Assembly (NCBI RefSeq): GCF_028288205.1
Contig: NZ_JAQBOD010000031.1
Span: 62,001-126,000, forward strand
Source of the DNA: Mucilaginibacter sp.
Lineage (GTDB): Bacteria; Bacteroidota; Bacteroidia; Sphingobacteriales; Sphingobacteriaceae
Direction of reading: 5' to 3'
DNA: 64,000 nt
The notes beneath the pieces were generated by a model. It worked only from the letters and a program-made list of their open reading frames with translations, searched no databases and was not told where the DNA came from. Below are positions 32,878 to 40,805 of this stretch, in pieces. The stretch's first letter is position 1. Each line of letters opens with the position of its first letter. The position numbers and the translations under genes are program-made.

Positions 32878-34905
32878 ATGAAAAAAACATTTGGAGTTGT
32901 TTTAGCTGGCCTGTTTATAAGCGTTGCTTTATATGCGCAGCAAAAACCCTTTATACATCCGGGTATGGCGCAAAATCGCCAGGACCTGGATTATATGAAG
33001 AAGATGGTACTTGCCGGTGAACAGCCTTATAAAGATGCTTTTGACCGACTAAAAAGCGCTACCTCACTAAGTTTTAAACCACAGGCTTTTACTCATATTT
33101 CGGTTGGGTCATATGGGGCTAACAGCCAGGGCGGAGGGCAGCTTTCGCGCAGTGCCGATATATCTTATAATTGCGCGCTGTTATGGTATATAACAGGTGA
33201 CAAGGCTTATGCTGATAAGGCTATTGAAATATTAAACGCATGGTCGCCAGTATTATGGGATTTTGATGATAACAACGCCAAGCTAAATGTGGGTCTAACC
33301 TCTTACTATTTCTTAAATGCTGCCGAGATATTAAAAAACACCAACTCGGGCTGGAAACCAAAAGATGTAGCGCAGTTTAAGCGGATGATAATAGGGCCAT
33401 ATTATTCAACCATAAAAGACTTTTTCACCGAAGCTAACGGCAACTGGGATGGTTCCATGATCAACTCCATGCTATGCATGGGCGTTTTTTTAGATGATCA
33501 TGAAATATTTAACCGTGCTGTTGAACGGTTTTATCACGGGCCTAATAATTCGGGTATCACCAAGTACATCTATCCAAGCGGGCAGATACAGGAAACTGTG
33601 CGCGATTGGGGGCATGTACAACTGGGTATAGGCGAATTTGAAAAAGCCGCACAAATAGCGTGGACACAAGGCCTTGATTTTTACGGCGCTGCCGGAAACC
33701 GCCTGGCATTAGGGTATGAGTATTCCTCCAAATACATGTTGGGCGATGATGTACTGGTTTACGGACTGATATCAGTTAGGGAACGGGGGCAAAATTTCAG
33801 AGATATTTACGAGGCTATCTATCAGCATTACCAGGTTAAAGGAATAGATATGCCCTATACGGCTCGTATCATTAAAGAGAAAACACGGGATAAATCTTCA
33901 TTTGCTTTATTAACCAGTGTACGGGCTCCATCCAAAGCAATAACCCCACATCATTTAATAGTGCTACAAGTGCCCGATAATGTAATATTACAGGCAGGTG
34001 CATTAAACACAGTTACTGCACAACCAATATCCGAAGCTATTATAGTTGCCCCTGGCGACTCAATACAGGCGGCATTGAATGCAAGTATGAGCAAAGGTAA
34101 ATGGGTGGTTTTGGCAAAAGGGGTACATGTTTTAAAAGCATCACTGCGTATACCAAGTGGCGTAACCCTATCAGGTGAGGGTAGAGAAACTATATTAATG
34201 CTCTCGCCTAAAACCAATGGCAAAACCATTGAGAATTTAGATAAAGATATGCATGATGTTACTATCCGTGATCTTGTACTTGAGGGCGGGTTAATTACCG
34301 GTGTAGAGTTTGATCCTAACGCCAGCCGCAGGAACCGATCGTACATGAGCGCGCCGCCAAGGGCAGGAATTGAGTTTCAGGCAGATCATGATAACCAGAT
34401 GCATAACATTCGTTTCGAACATTTAACGGTGCAGAATTGTACTAAGAATGGTGTATCAGTACGTGGTGCCGCCGGTGTAGTGGTAAAGGATTGCAGTTTT
34501 AATGATAACGGTGCCAATGTTATACCCGGTGGCGGGCTATTGCATAACCTGCATCTTACCCATTCAAGCAATATCGATGTGAGCGGCAGCCGGTTTGATA
34601 CCTCTACTTTTGGTAGTGGCATTGATGTGTCTTTTTGTAATGATGTTGCTATCGTCAATAATGAAGCTGCCCGGAATAAGCTATCAGGCATCAGGTGTAC
34701 AGAAAGCAACAATATAAAAGTAACCGGAAACTTAACCGAGGGTAATGATGAGAACGGTATTAAATTCGATACGCTATTGGATGCCTTCAGGAAGATAACA
34801 GTTACTAATAATGTTGCCCAATACAATACCGAAAAAGGAATTGATATTGGCAAAGCGATAGAAAGCACGGTTGCAGGGAACACACTTGTAGGAAATGGGA
34901 AATAA
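32878..34905 (+). CDS. alginate-lyase-family domain fused to a right-handed beta-helix
   Basis: A 675-residue secreted protein with signal peptide ending LYAQ near 21. Residues about 25-375 form an (alpha/alpha) toroid of the alginate-lyase type (PF05426-like): HPGMAQNRQDLDYMKKMVL, YITGDKAYADKAIEILNAW, NGNWDGSMINSMLCMGVFLD, and IQETVRDWGHVQLGIGEF with Arg and His that could be catalytic. Residues about 385-675 form a beta-helix with repeated strand-turn units (DSIQAALNASMSKGKWVVLA, then ISGSRFD-like turns such as NIDVSGSRFDTSTFGSGIDV). Each half alone is common. The combination suggests a lyase with its own binding or second catalytic module. A mannose- and uronate-containing glycan would fit GH92 and GH88. 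Confidence 0.78.
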   Translation: MKKTFGVVLAGLFISVALYAQQKPFIHPGMAQNRQDLDYMKKMVLAGEQPYKDAFDRLKSATSLSFKPQAFTHISVGSYGANSQGGGQLSRSADISYNCALLWYITGDKAYADKAIEILNAWSPVLWDFDDNNAKLNVGLTSYYFLNAAEILKNTNSGWKPKDVAQFKRMIIGPYYSTIKDFFTEANGNWDGSMINSMLCMGVFLDDHEIFNRAVERFYHGPNNSGITKYIYPSGQIQETVRDWGHVQLGIGEFEKAAQIAWTQGLDFYGAAGNRLALGYEYSSKYMLGDDVLVYGLISVRERGQNFRDIYEAIYQHYQVKGIDMPYTARIIKEKTRDKSSFALLTSVRAPSKAITPHHLIVLQVPDNVILQAGALNTVTAQPISEAIIVAPGDSIQAALNASMSKGKWVVLAKGVHVLKASLRIPSGVTLSGEGRETILMLSPKTNGKTIENLDKDMHDVTIRDLVLEGGLITGVEFDPNASRRNRSYMSAPPRAGIEFQADHDNQMHNIRFEHLTVQNCTKNGVSVRGAAGVVVKDCSFNDNGANVIPGGGLLHNLHLTHSSNIDVSGSRFDTSTFGSGIDVSFCNDVAIVNNEAARNKLSGIRCTESNNIKVTGNLTEGNDENGIKFDTLLDAFRKITVTNNVAQYNTEKGIDIGKAIESTVAGNTLVGNGK

Positions 34906-35213
34906 TTAGAAAAGACCATCGTCACGATCAAACCCAACCCCTCTCTTACAGCAACGGTTATTACGTTAAAAAAGATGATGTAGTGTTTCACAAAATAATG
35001 AAACACATGAAACACTCTTTTAGGTTAACTTATTGATATTTAATAGTTTGACAAAATGAGTGAAACACTTTGAAACAGTACAAAAGCTTTAGGTAAAATA
35101 GTATAAATACTTTACAATGAGTAATTTATGCTGTTTTACCGATTTTTGCAAATTTAGGGTGAAACACCTAATGTGAAACACTTTTTTTTGTGACCCGTCC
35201 TAAAAAAAGTTTA
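34906..35213. repeat. second intergenic island of GTTTCA/TGAAAC boxes
   Basis: This 308-bp gap between convergent genes holds seven copies of the box TGAAACA(C/G): inverted at 34983-34991, then direct at 34999-35006, 35008-35015, 35061-35068, 35071-35078, 35160-35167 and 35174-35181. The main orientation is opposite to that of the island at 17.7-17.9 kb. No gene or strong terminator was recognised. Confidence 0.55.
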
Positions 35214-38099
35214 TTAGTTATAAATAAAACTACCATCTCCTCTGCGCTGCATTTCTTTACCTTTACGCATAGGCCTGCCGCTCCATTGTTGCAGGTTAAG
35301 CCTTAGGCCAACCAGGAAATACCGGCTTAATGAATTTGATACTGTATTGGTTACCCCGGTTGCAGTTACCGTTTGCTGTATAAAATTGTTTTGATGTAAC
35401 AGGTCATACACATCAAATGTAAATACCAGGTTCTTTTTCTTAAAGAATTCTTTTTGAAAACCTGTATTTATTACTAACGGATTTGTGCTATTGCTTATAC
35501 CGCTAACAAATATTTTTCGGGCACTGTAATTTATCTGGAAGGTCTTTAAAAAATACATCTTGCCATCAACAGCTAACTGGGTTGTTCTGTAATAAGTTGG
35601 CCTTGAATTAAGGGCTGTGGTAAATGTCCTGTCAACATCATAAGCTACATATGGGTTGATCTCAATATTGTCTGTAGGGTTAATCCTCGGGCCAAAACGT
35701 TCATCAAATCTCCAATCTGTAGAGTGGTATAATAAATTATTGCTCATAGCAGGAGTATAGCTATAGGTTATATTTCCGTTTAATGAAAGATTATACCTGC
35801 GGTCATCCAATTGTTTGGCAAATGTATACCGGCCTACTACAGATTGTGCCCCATTAAGGTTAACATAATGCACCTCGTTTATATTTTGATAAACTCTTTT
35901 CGCGGGGTCAGTATTATCTTGAATAAGCTGCCGTATCTGGAGCGTATTTGTAGTTATTTCATTATCAATGGTAGTTGCATTTAAATTTAATGCAATGGTA
36001 ATTTTAGAGTTTGCTATATAATTATTATAAGAAGCATTAATAGAATTGTTAAAAGAAGGTTTAAGATTCGGATTACCAACTATAGGGTTAAGCGGCGATG
36101 ACCTATCAGTAAATGGCTGAATTTCATTAAAGCTGGGCTCATTGTTAGCACCAGAATAGGTTAATTGAAACCTTTCTGTTCTTGACCACGTGTAGGCAAA
36201 ACGAAATGCCGGTATCACCCTGAAACTGGAGCGGGATGTTGTCGTATTCAGACTGGTACTATTGTCAATCTTTGTTCCGCTTAAATTATAAGGTATGGCA
36301 GTTGCACCAAGTGTTAGGTTAACTTTAGTACCATTAAACCTGTAATTAAGTGTTAACCGCTCCTGGGTAGTTGAATAATTATATATATTACTCAACGCGG
36401 TAAGCTCCTTTAACTGGCCATTAGCTAATACGGTATCCTGTACAGACCGTGAATTATTGTTAGACCGGTTCAAATCACCCCTAAACTCAATTTGCGAAAG
36501 CAGGCTTATGGGTTCAACATATGTTACAGTGGTATGGTAGGTCGAATTTTTATTGCTTCTGTCAGTTAATAAATTCACCAGTGAATCTTTTGTCAGAACG
36601 TTTAGTGTACTATCAGCATAGTGCCGGTAATCTTTATTACTACCTCCATTTGACTGAGAGTTTTGATTGGATGCACTTACTTGTATTGAAAAATTCCTTT
36701 TTGGTTTTTTAAATACATGCAGGAAAAAAGCAGTAAGGCCATAGTTAGTATTAGTACTTAATGAAGTGCTAATGCCTTTATCTACCAAATGCTCAAAACC
36801 TGTGGTGTAATTGTTTACATTATCTGTTAATGAATTGGAAGAAGATGTTGAATTAGTGTAGCCAAAGTTTGGTGTTATTTGTAAAAAGTTAGCGCTATCC
36901 AGGTTAACTTCCATTTCAAAATGTACCTGATGCCCTTTGCTATTAGTTTGACGGGTATTTTGGTTAATAAAATTGCTGGGGCCATAGGTGGTATATCTTT
37001 GGCCATAGCTATTATTAATAGAATTATTGTTATTGAAATTATAAGCATAGCTGGAATTAACCTGCATGTCTTTGCTCCATTGATCGCGGTAATTAAATGT
37101 TGGCGAGCCTGCCTGTGTTGTACCCGGGCTGCCGCCACCTCTGGCACCTGCGCCAACTCCCGTACCGCCACCACCGCCATTAGTGGCGCCACCCTGTACA
37201 CCTGTTGAAGCTACACCATTTACAGTGTTCCTTATGTTGCCAATTACACCTAATTGCTGGTTAGCGTTTATGCGTTGTACAAAAAGCTGCGCGTTATAAC
37301 GGTCATCATTACCCGCCTGTGCGGTTAGGCGCCCGGTAGTACCTACAGACTTGTCTGGTTTGGTTGTAATATTTAATATTTTTTGCGGATCGCCATCTTT
37401 TATGCCTGTGCGGGCAGCCTGATCGCCATAATCGTCAACAATCTGTACCTTCTCAATTATATCAGCCGGTAAGTTTTGAATAGCTTGTGCTACATTACCG
37501 CCTGCATACTCTTTACCATTAAGTTTAGCCCGCATTACCTGCTGGCCCTGGTGGGTTAATGTTCCATCTGATCCAACCTCCATCCCTTCCATTTTCTTTA
37601 ACAATTCATCAAGTGTTGCATTTTCACGTACCTTATAATCACTGGCACGGTATTCAACGGTATCGGTTTTATAGGTTATGCTTGGTGTGCCGTTAATCTG
37701 TACCTCATTAAGCTCGTTACTCTTAGTTTTAAGTATTATGGGGTCTAAAACCACTCTTTTTGTGGCATCACTATAACTGTATTTTTTTATAAAAGTTATT
37801 GAGCCAATGCTTGATACAGTAATATTAAAAACATTGTATTTTACATTTTTTATAATAAATATCCCATCCTCATTAGTAGATGTTCGGATGGTATCTATTT
37901 TTGATTTCAAGGTTACTAATGCGCCAATAACTATTTGCCCGCTTTCATCTTTAATAATACCACTCACTTCACGTGAAGCTACAGGCGGGGGCACTATCGC
38001 TGGCGTACCAGCCCCGCCGGCTCTGCGGCCCTGGCCCGACTGGCCGAAAATTTGGCATGACAATGCTATCAAAATGGTTAGGGTAAATATTTTTTTCAT
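35214..38099 (-). CDS. outer-membrane beta-barrel protein with carboxypeptidase-regulatory-like N-terminus
   Basis: A 961-residue outer-membrane protein with signal peptide ending IFGQ near 20. Residues about 40-125 form a CarboxypepD_reg-like domain (REVSGIIKDESGQIVIGALV). Residues about 135-250 form a TonB-receptor-like plug (LKKMEGMEVGSDGTLTHQGQ and NLPADIIEKVQIVDDYGDQA). A Gly-rich stretch lies at about 300-330, and the rest is a long beta-barrel of the OMP_b-brl type. It is not a SusC, since the SusC plug motifs are absent, and no SusD gene follows. It is the second gene of a minus-strand pair, 47 bp behind the Gly-rich CBM9-like gene, and may move or bind the ligand caught by that partner. 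Confidence 0.85.
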   Translation of the reverse strand: MKKIFTLTILIALSCQIFGQSGQGRRAGGAGTPAIVPPPVASREVSGIIKDESGQIVIGALVTLKSKIDTIRTSTNEDGIFIIKNVKYNVFNITVSSIGSITFIKKYSYSDATKRVVLDPIILKTKSNELNEVQINGTPSITYKTDTVEYRASDYKVRENATLDELLKKMEGMEVGSDGTLTHQGQQVMRAKLNGKEYAGGNVAQAIQNLPADIIEKVQIVDDYGDQAARTGIKDGDPQKILNITTKPDKSVGTTGRLTAQAGNDDRYNAQLFVQRINANQQLGVIGNIRNTVNGVASTGVQGGATNGGGGGTGVGAGARGGGSPGTTQAGSPTFNYRDQWSKDMQVNSSYAYNFNNNNSINNSYGQRYTTYGPSNFINQNTRQTNSKGHQVHFEMEVNLDSANFLQITPNFGYTNSTSSSNSLTDNVNNYTTGFEHLVDKGISTSLSTNTNYGLTAFFLHVFKKPKRNFSIQVSASNQNSQSNGGSNKDYRHYADSTLNVLTKDSLVNLLTDRSNKNSTYHTTVTYVEPISLLSQIEFRGDLNRSNNNSRSVQDTVLANGQLKELTALSNIYNYSTTQERLTLNYRFNGTKVNLTLGATAIPYNLSGTKIDNSTSLNTTTSRSSFRVIPAFRFAYTWSRTERFQLTYSGANNEPSFNEIQPFTDRSSPLNPIVGNPNLKPSFNNSINASYNNYIANSKITIALNLNATTIDNEITTNTLQIRQLIQDNTDPAKRVYQNINEVHYVNLNGAQSVVGRYTFAKQLDDRRYNLSLNGNITYSYTPAMSNNLLYHSTDWRFDERFGPRINPTDNIEINPYVAYDVDRTFTTALNSRPTYYRTTQLAVDGKMYFLKTFQINYSARKIFVSGISNSTNPLVINTGFQKEFFKKKNLVFTFDVYDLLHQNNFIQQTVTATGVTNTVSNSLSRYFLVGLRLNLQQWSGRPMRKGKEMQRRGDGSFIYN

Positions 38100-38146
38100 G
38101 TTGCGGGCTTAGGTAAGTTGCGAGGTTAGGTAAACAGGAGCTTGTA

Positions 38147-39097
38147 TTATTGTTTAGCTAAGGTATACTTCCCCCAAAAATCGGTTGGCGCAGATAACTC
38201 CTGGAAATCAATATTGTTTCTACCGCCGCCATTACCGCCACCGCCATTACCGCCGCCGCCATTTCCTCCACGACCGCCGCCACCACCACCACCATTTCCT
38301 CCACGACCACCGCCGCCACCAAATCCACCGCCACCGCCACCAAATCCGCCGGCTGCATTACCGCCAGCGTTGCCCCGGTCGCCGCCAAGTGTAGCATCAT
38401 TATTTCTTGCTGCTATTTGTATACCATTAAGCTTTAAATTATAAGCAAATTCCTTTGGCGCATCTGCCGAAAGTTCTAATGCCTTAAGCGGTACAGCCAT
38501 TTCGTAAGTAAAATTTCCCTGGACATCATAACCAATGGAAGCTTTTATGCTGTACTCGTTATATATAGAAATAAGTGAATCTGTAATATCTTTAAATCCA
38601 AAAACTTTTATTTCTTTGCTTGCAGCAATAAATTGTTGATGCTGTAAATCTGCAGCCGCTTTAATGGCCGAGTCTGATAGCGCTACTCCGCCATTTCTGC
38701 CACCACCAAATCCACCGCCTCTTTGTCCACGCTGCCCACGGCCATTTGCCCTGTTTATTACCGGATAAGTAAGCGTGAATGCATCTTTATCTTTTTTCTT
38801 ATCAGCAGTGTTTATAGTAAAGGTTATACCGCCTGCTGCAATTTTAGCGTTGTTAGTAGCATCTGATGATTGTATTACCAGGTAAAGGTATTTTGCATCG
38901 TTAGCCAGCGTGTAATACAGTTTGGTGCTTTTATTATAGGCCTGGAAATCATTTTTCCATTCGGTAAGGTTACCATCAACTTTAACAGTAGTAGCAGCCC
39001 ATAAACTGTTAGTTTGTACTTCTTTTAATTTTGATTGAGCAAATATTTTTGCAAAACAAAACACCATTAAAATGGCCAGGGGAAGATGTTTTTTCAT
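38147..39097 (-). CDS. secreted CBM9/DOMON-like protein with Gly-rich segments
   Basis: A 316-residue protein with a signal peptide ending IFAQ near 21. The start of the mature part (TVKVDGNLTEWKNDF, then YTLANDAKYLYLVIQSSD) matches the family 9 carbohydrate-binding/DOMON fold, and TYEMAVPLKALEL in the second half continues it. The fold is broken by a Gly/Arg-rich insert at about 120-135 and ends with a tail of about 50 residues made of GGGN, GGGRGG and FGGGG units, then a final FWGKYTLAKQ. The DNA under the tail is a run of CCGCC and CCACC triplets on the plus strand. It is translated just before the beta-barrel gene, with a 47-bp gap, and likely works with it at the surface. Confidence 0.72.
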   Translation of the reverse strand: MKKHLPLAILMVFCFAKIFAQSKLKEVQTNSLWAATTVKVDGNLTEWKNDFQAYNKSTKLYYTLANDAKYLYLVIQSSDATNNAKIAAGGITFTINTADKKKDKDAFTLTYPVINRANGRGQRGQRGGGFGGGRNGGVALSDSAIKAAADLQHQQFIAASKEIKVFGFKDITDSLISIYNEYSIKASIGYDVQGNFTYEMAVPLKALELSADAPKEFAYNLKLNGIQIAARNNDATLGGDRGNAGGNAAGGFGGGGGGFGGGGGRGGNGGGGGGGRGGNGGGGNGGGGNGGGRNNIDFQELSAPTDFWGKYTLAKQ

Positions 39098-39175
39098 TTT
39101 ATTTTAATAATTAGGTTTTTGGGATATTGGTTATTGACTGTGAATTTACATGGAAGTTTAATAAATGTTTTAATG

Positions 39176-39212
39176 TCATATAATTGTTGCTTAAATATCA
39201 TATAATTGCTGC
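39176..39212 (-). promoter_or_regulatory. helically phased direct repeat upstream of the Gly-rich protein gene
   Basis: TCATATAATTGTTGC (39176-39190) and TCATATAATTGCTGC (39198-39212) differ at one base and are 22 bp apart start to start, about two turns of DNA. They lie 80-115 bp upstream of the minus-strand CBM9-like gene. This is the form of a binding site for a dimeric activator such as a response regulator or AraC-type protein. Confidence 0.5.
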
Positions 39213-39311
39213 ACAATGAGTTAGGTTATGCATTGCGATTTATGGGCTGTAAAGTTTATTCACAGCTTTAAAACAAGCAAAAAAGCATGTACAAAGTTCT
39301 TTTAAAAAATA

Positions 39312-39342
39312 TTTGCAACAGTAATTTTAAAGCTTACCTTTG
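39312..39342 (+). promoter_or_regulatory. promoter of tRNA-Pro
   Basis: TTTG at 39312-39315, a 19-bp spacer, and TACCTTTG at 39335-39342 match the Bacteroidota consensus TTTG-N19-21-TAnnTTTG exactly. The tRNA begins 11 bp further on. Confidence 0.85.
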
Positions 39343-39352
39343 CAATCCCAAT

Positions 39353-39426
39353 CGGGATGTAGCGTAGCCCGGTATCGCGCCACATTTGGGATGTGGAGGC
39401 CGCAGGTTCGAATCCTGCCATCCCGA
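39353..39426 (+). tRNA. tRNA-Pro (TGG)
   Basis: The 74-nt sequence folds as a tRNA: acceptor CGGGATG pairs with CATCCCG, followed by discriminator A. The anticodon arm is CCACA-TTTGGGA-TGTGG with anticodon TGG, and the T arm is GCAGG-TTCGAAT-CCTGC. The terminal CCA is not encoded. A textbook promoter lies just upstream. Confidence 0.96.
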
Positions 39427-39668
39427 CACCAGTGATACCAATCGGAAAACCTCTTCAAAGAAATTTGGAGAGGTTTTTTAATTTAATAACGATCCGGGAT
39501 TGAGATTGTATATTTGATAAAAGCCGCTATACAATTATATCATAAAGTATTTTATATCATAAAGTATTTGCGTAGTTTTAATATAAAAACACTTATATAT
39601 CCTTTCCATTTACTATTCAATGCTATTAATTTGTAAGTGGTAATTAAATGAGTCAAGAATAACCAAAT

Positions 39669-40451
39669 ATGTTACAACAAGTTTTATCATACCAGATAGC
39701 TGACAGTATTGATATAAAAATGTTCAAATCTGCCTTTAAGTCTGATTTGTATTTTAGCGATACCGATGAATTATTTTACATAATAGATGAAGGCCAATAT
39801 ATTTATGTTTTTAAATATGGAGTTGTTTGTTTTTTAAACTATGATGCAGTCAAGATCTCTGAATTTTTAAGGTTAATATCTTCTTATTGCAAAAACAAAT
39901 TTGATCAAAGTTTTGAAGAGGAATTTAAGATACAAACGAACTCAGTTAAAAACAAAATAGGTTTCAATTCAATCGAGATTATAGGAGAAGACATTGAAGT
40001 GCTGCGTTTAATAATGCTGAATGTTTCACAATCAGTCGCACTTGATTATTATCACGAGCAAACGACCAAACTGATGGAGGAAACAAATTACCATACTCAG
40101 ATACTGGAAACCAGGGGGCGTCTTGATCTATCAGGTATAAACCTGAAAAAATATATAGGTAGAACACTGATATTAAAAAACCGGATCGCTGAAAACCTCT
40201 ATATTTTTGATTCTCCTCCCGAAACATGGGAAGATGAAAATCTAAATAAAATCCACAATGATCTTAAACGGACCTTTGACTTGAAGGAAAGGTTTAGGAA
40301 TATACAGGAAGGATTAAATATTATAAAAGATAACTACGAACTTTTTAGGGACCTGTTGCAATATCGAAACAGTTACAGGCTCGAATTAGTGATCATTATC
40401 CTGATCCTTGTGGAAGTACTTAATATTTTCGCTCAAAAAATATTTAATTGA
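39669..40451 (+). CDS. RMD1/DUF155 family membrane protein
   Basis: A 260-residue protein of the RMD1 (DUF155, YagE) family. The N-terminal part holds DELFYIIDEGQYIYVFKYGV and VVCFLNYDAVKISEFLRLI, the middle has VSQSVALDYYHEQTTKLMEE and NRIAENLYIFDSPPETWEDE, and the C-terminus has FDLKERFRNIQEGLNIIKDN followed by one hydrophobic helix (LELVIIILILVEVLNIF) with a short tail. Related proteins in yeast and mammals (Rmd1, RMND1) are linked to mitochondrial translation and meiotic division, and the bacterial role is unknown. The gene stands alone behind tRNA-Pro, with a start at ATG 39669. Confidence 0.8.
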   Translation: MLQQVLSYQIADSIDIKMFKSAFKSDLYFSDTDELFYIIDEGQYIYVFKYGVVCFLNYDAVKISEFLRLISSYCKNKFDQSFEEEFKIQTNSVKNKIGFNSIEIIGEDIEVLRLIMLNVSQSVALDYYHEQTTKLMEETNYHTQILETRGRLDLSGINLKKYIGRTLILKNRIAENLYIFDSPPETWEDENLNKIHNDLKRTFDLKERFRNIQEGLNIIKDNYELFRDLLQYRNSYRLELVIIILILVEVLNIFAQKIFN

Positions 40452-40805
40452 ATTTAACGGGATCAGATCATGATTTTTAAAAAAGTCACTGATCAATTTT
40501 GATTCAACCCACCTATAAAAGTGGCTCTATGGCTTTGATTTTTTACTTCCGGTTATACTTGGTTTATATTATACCAACATTGAATTAAATATAAACTCAT
40601 GTTTTATAAATAGTTACAGTAAACAACCCTTCGCCTCCATTTATATTTTGATTTTGGAATTAGTAGTTACCTTATTTATCACTTTTCTTTGATAGATCGT
40701 TTAATGGCCAGGTTGAATCAAAAAATCTGATCAGTTATATGCGCATGTTTTTTCAGGTTTAATTACAGTGAAACGGTATATAACCCCGGCTTAAAAAATA
40801 AAATT
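40452..40805. other. intergenic region with a 248-bp inverted-repeat-bounded segment
   Basis: No gene was found in this 354-bp gap. The stretch 40488-40735 is bounded by imperfect inverted repeats, listed separately. Confidence 0.45.
40488..40735. repeat. possible MITE-like element
   Basis: ACTGATCAA then TTTTGATTCAACC (40488-40509) is repeated inverted at 40711-40735 as GGTTGAATCAAAA, a 3-base insertion, then a TTGATCAGT-like end. The two ends enclose about 200 bp without coding potential. No clear target-site duplication is seen at the borders, so two facing regulatory sites are an alternative. Confidence 0.35.

Noticed and set aside
34386..35015. Minus-strand frame of 209 codons at the end of the lyase/beta-helix gene
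   Set aside because: It lies antisense to a beta-helix with strong coding features and has no recognisable domain. Its start lies in the GTTTCA island.
38142..38444. Plus-strand frame encoding a Pro-rich 100-residue protein, with further frames over the same place
   Set aside because: It is the reverse reading of the GGC/GGT-rich tail of the CBM9-like secreted protein. Low-complexity DNA gives open frames on both strands, and no start signal supports it.
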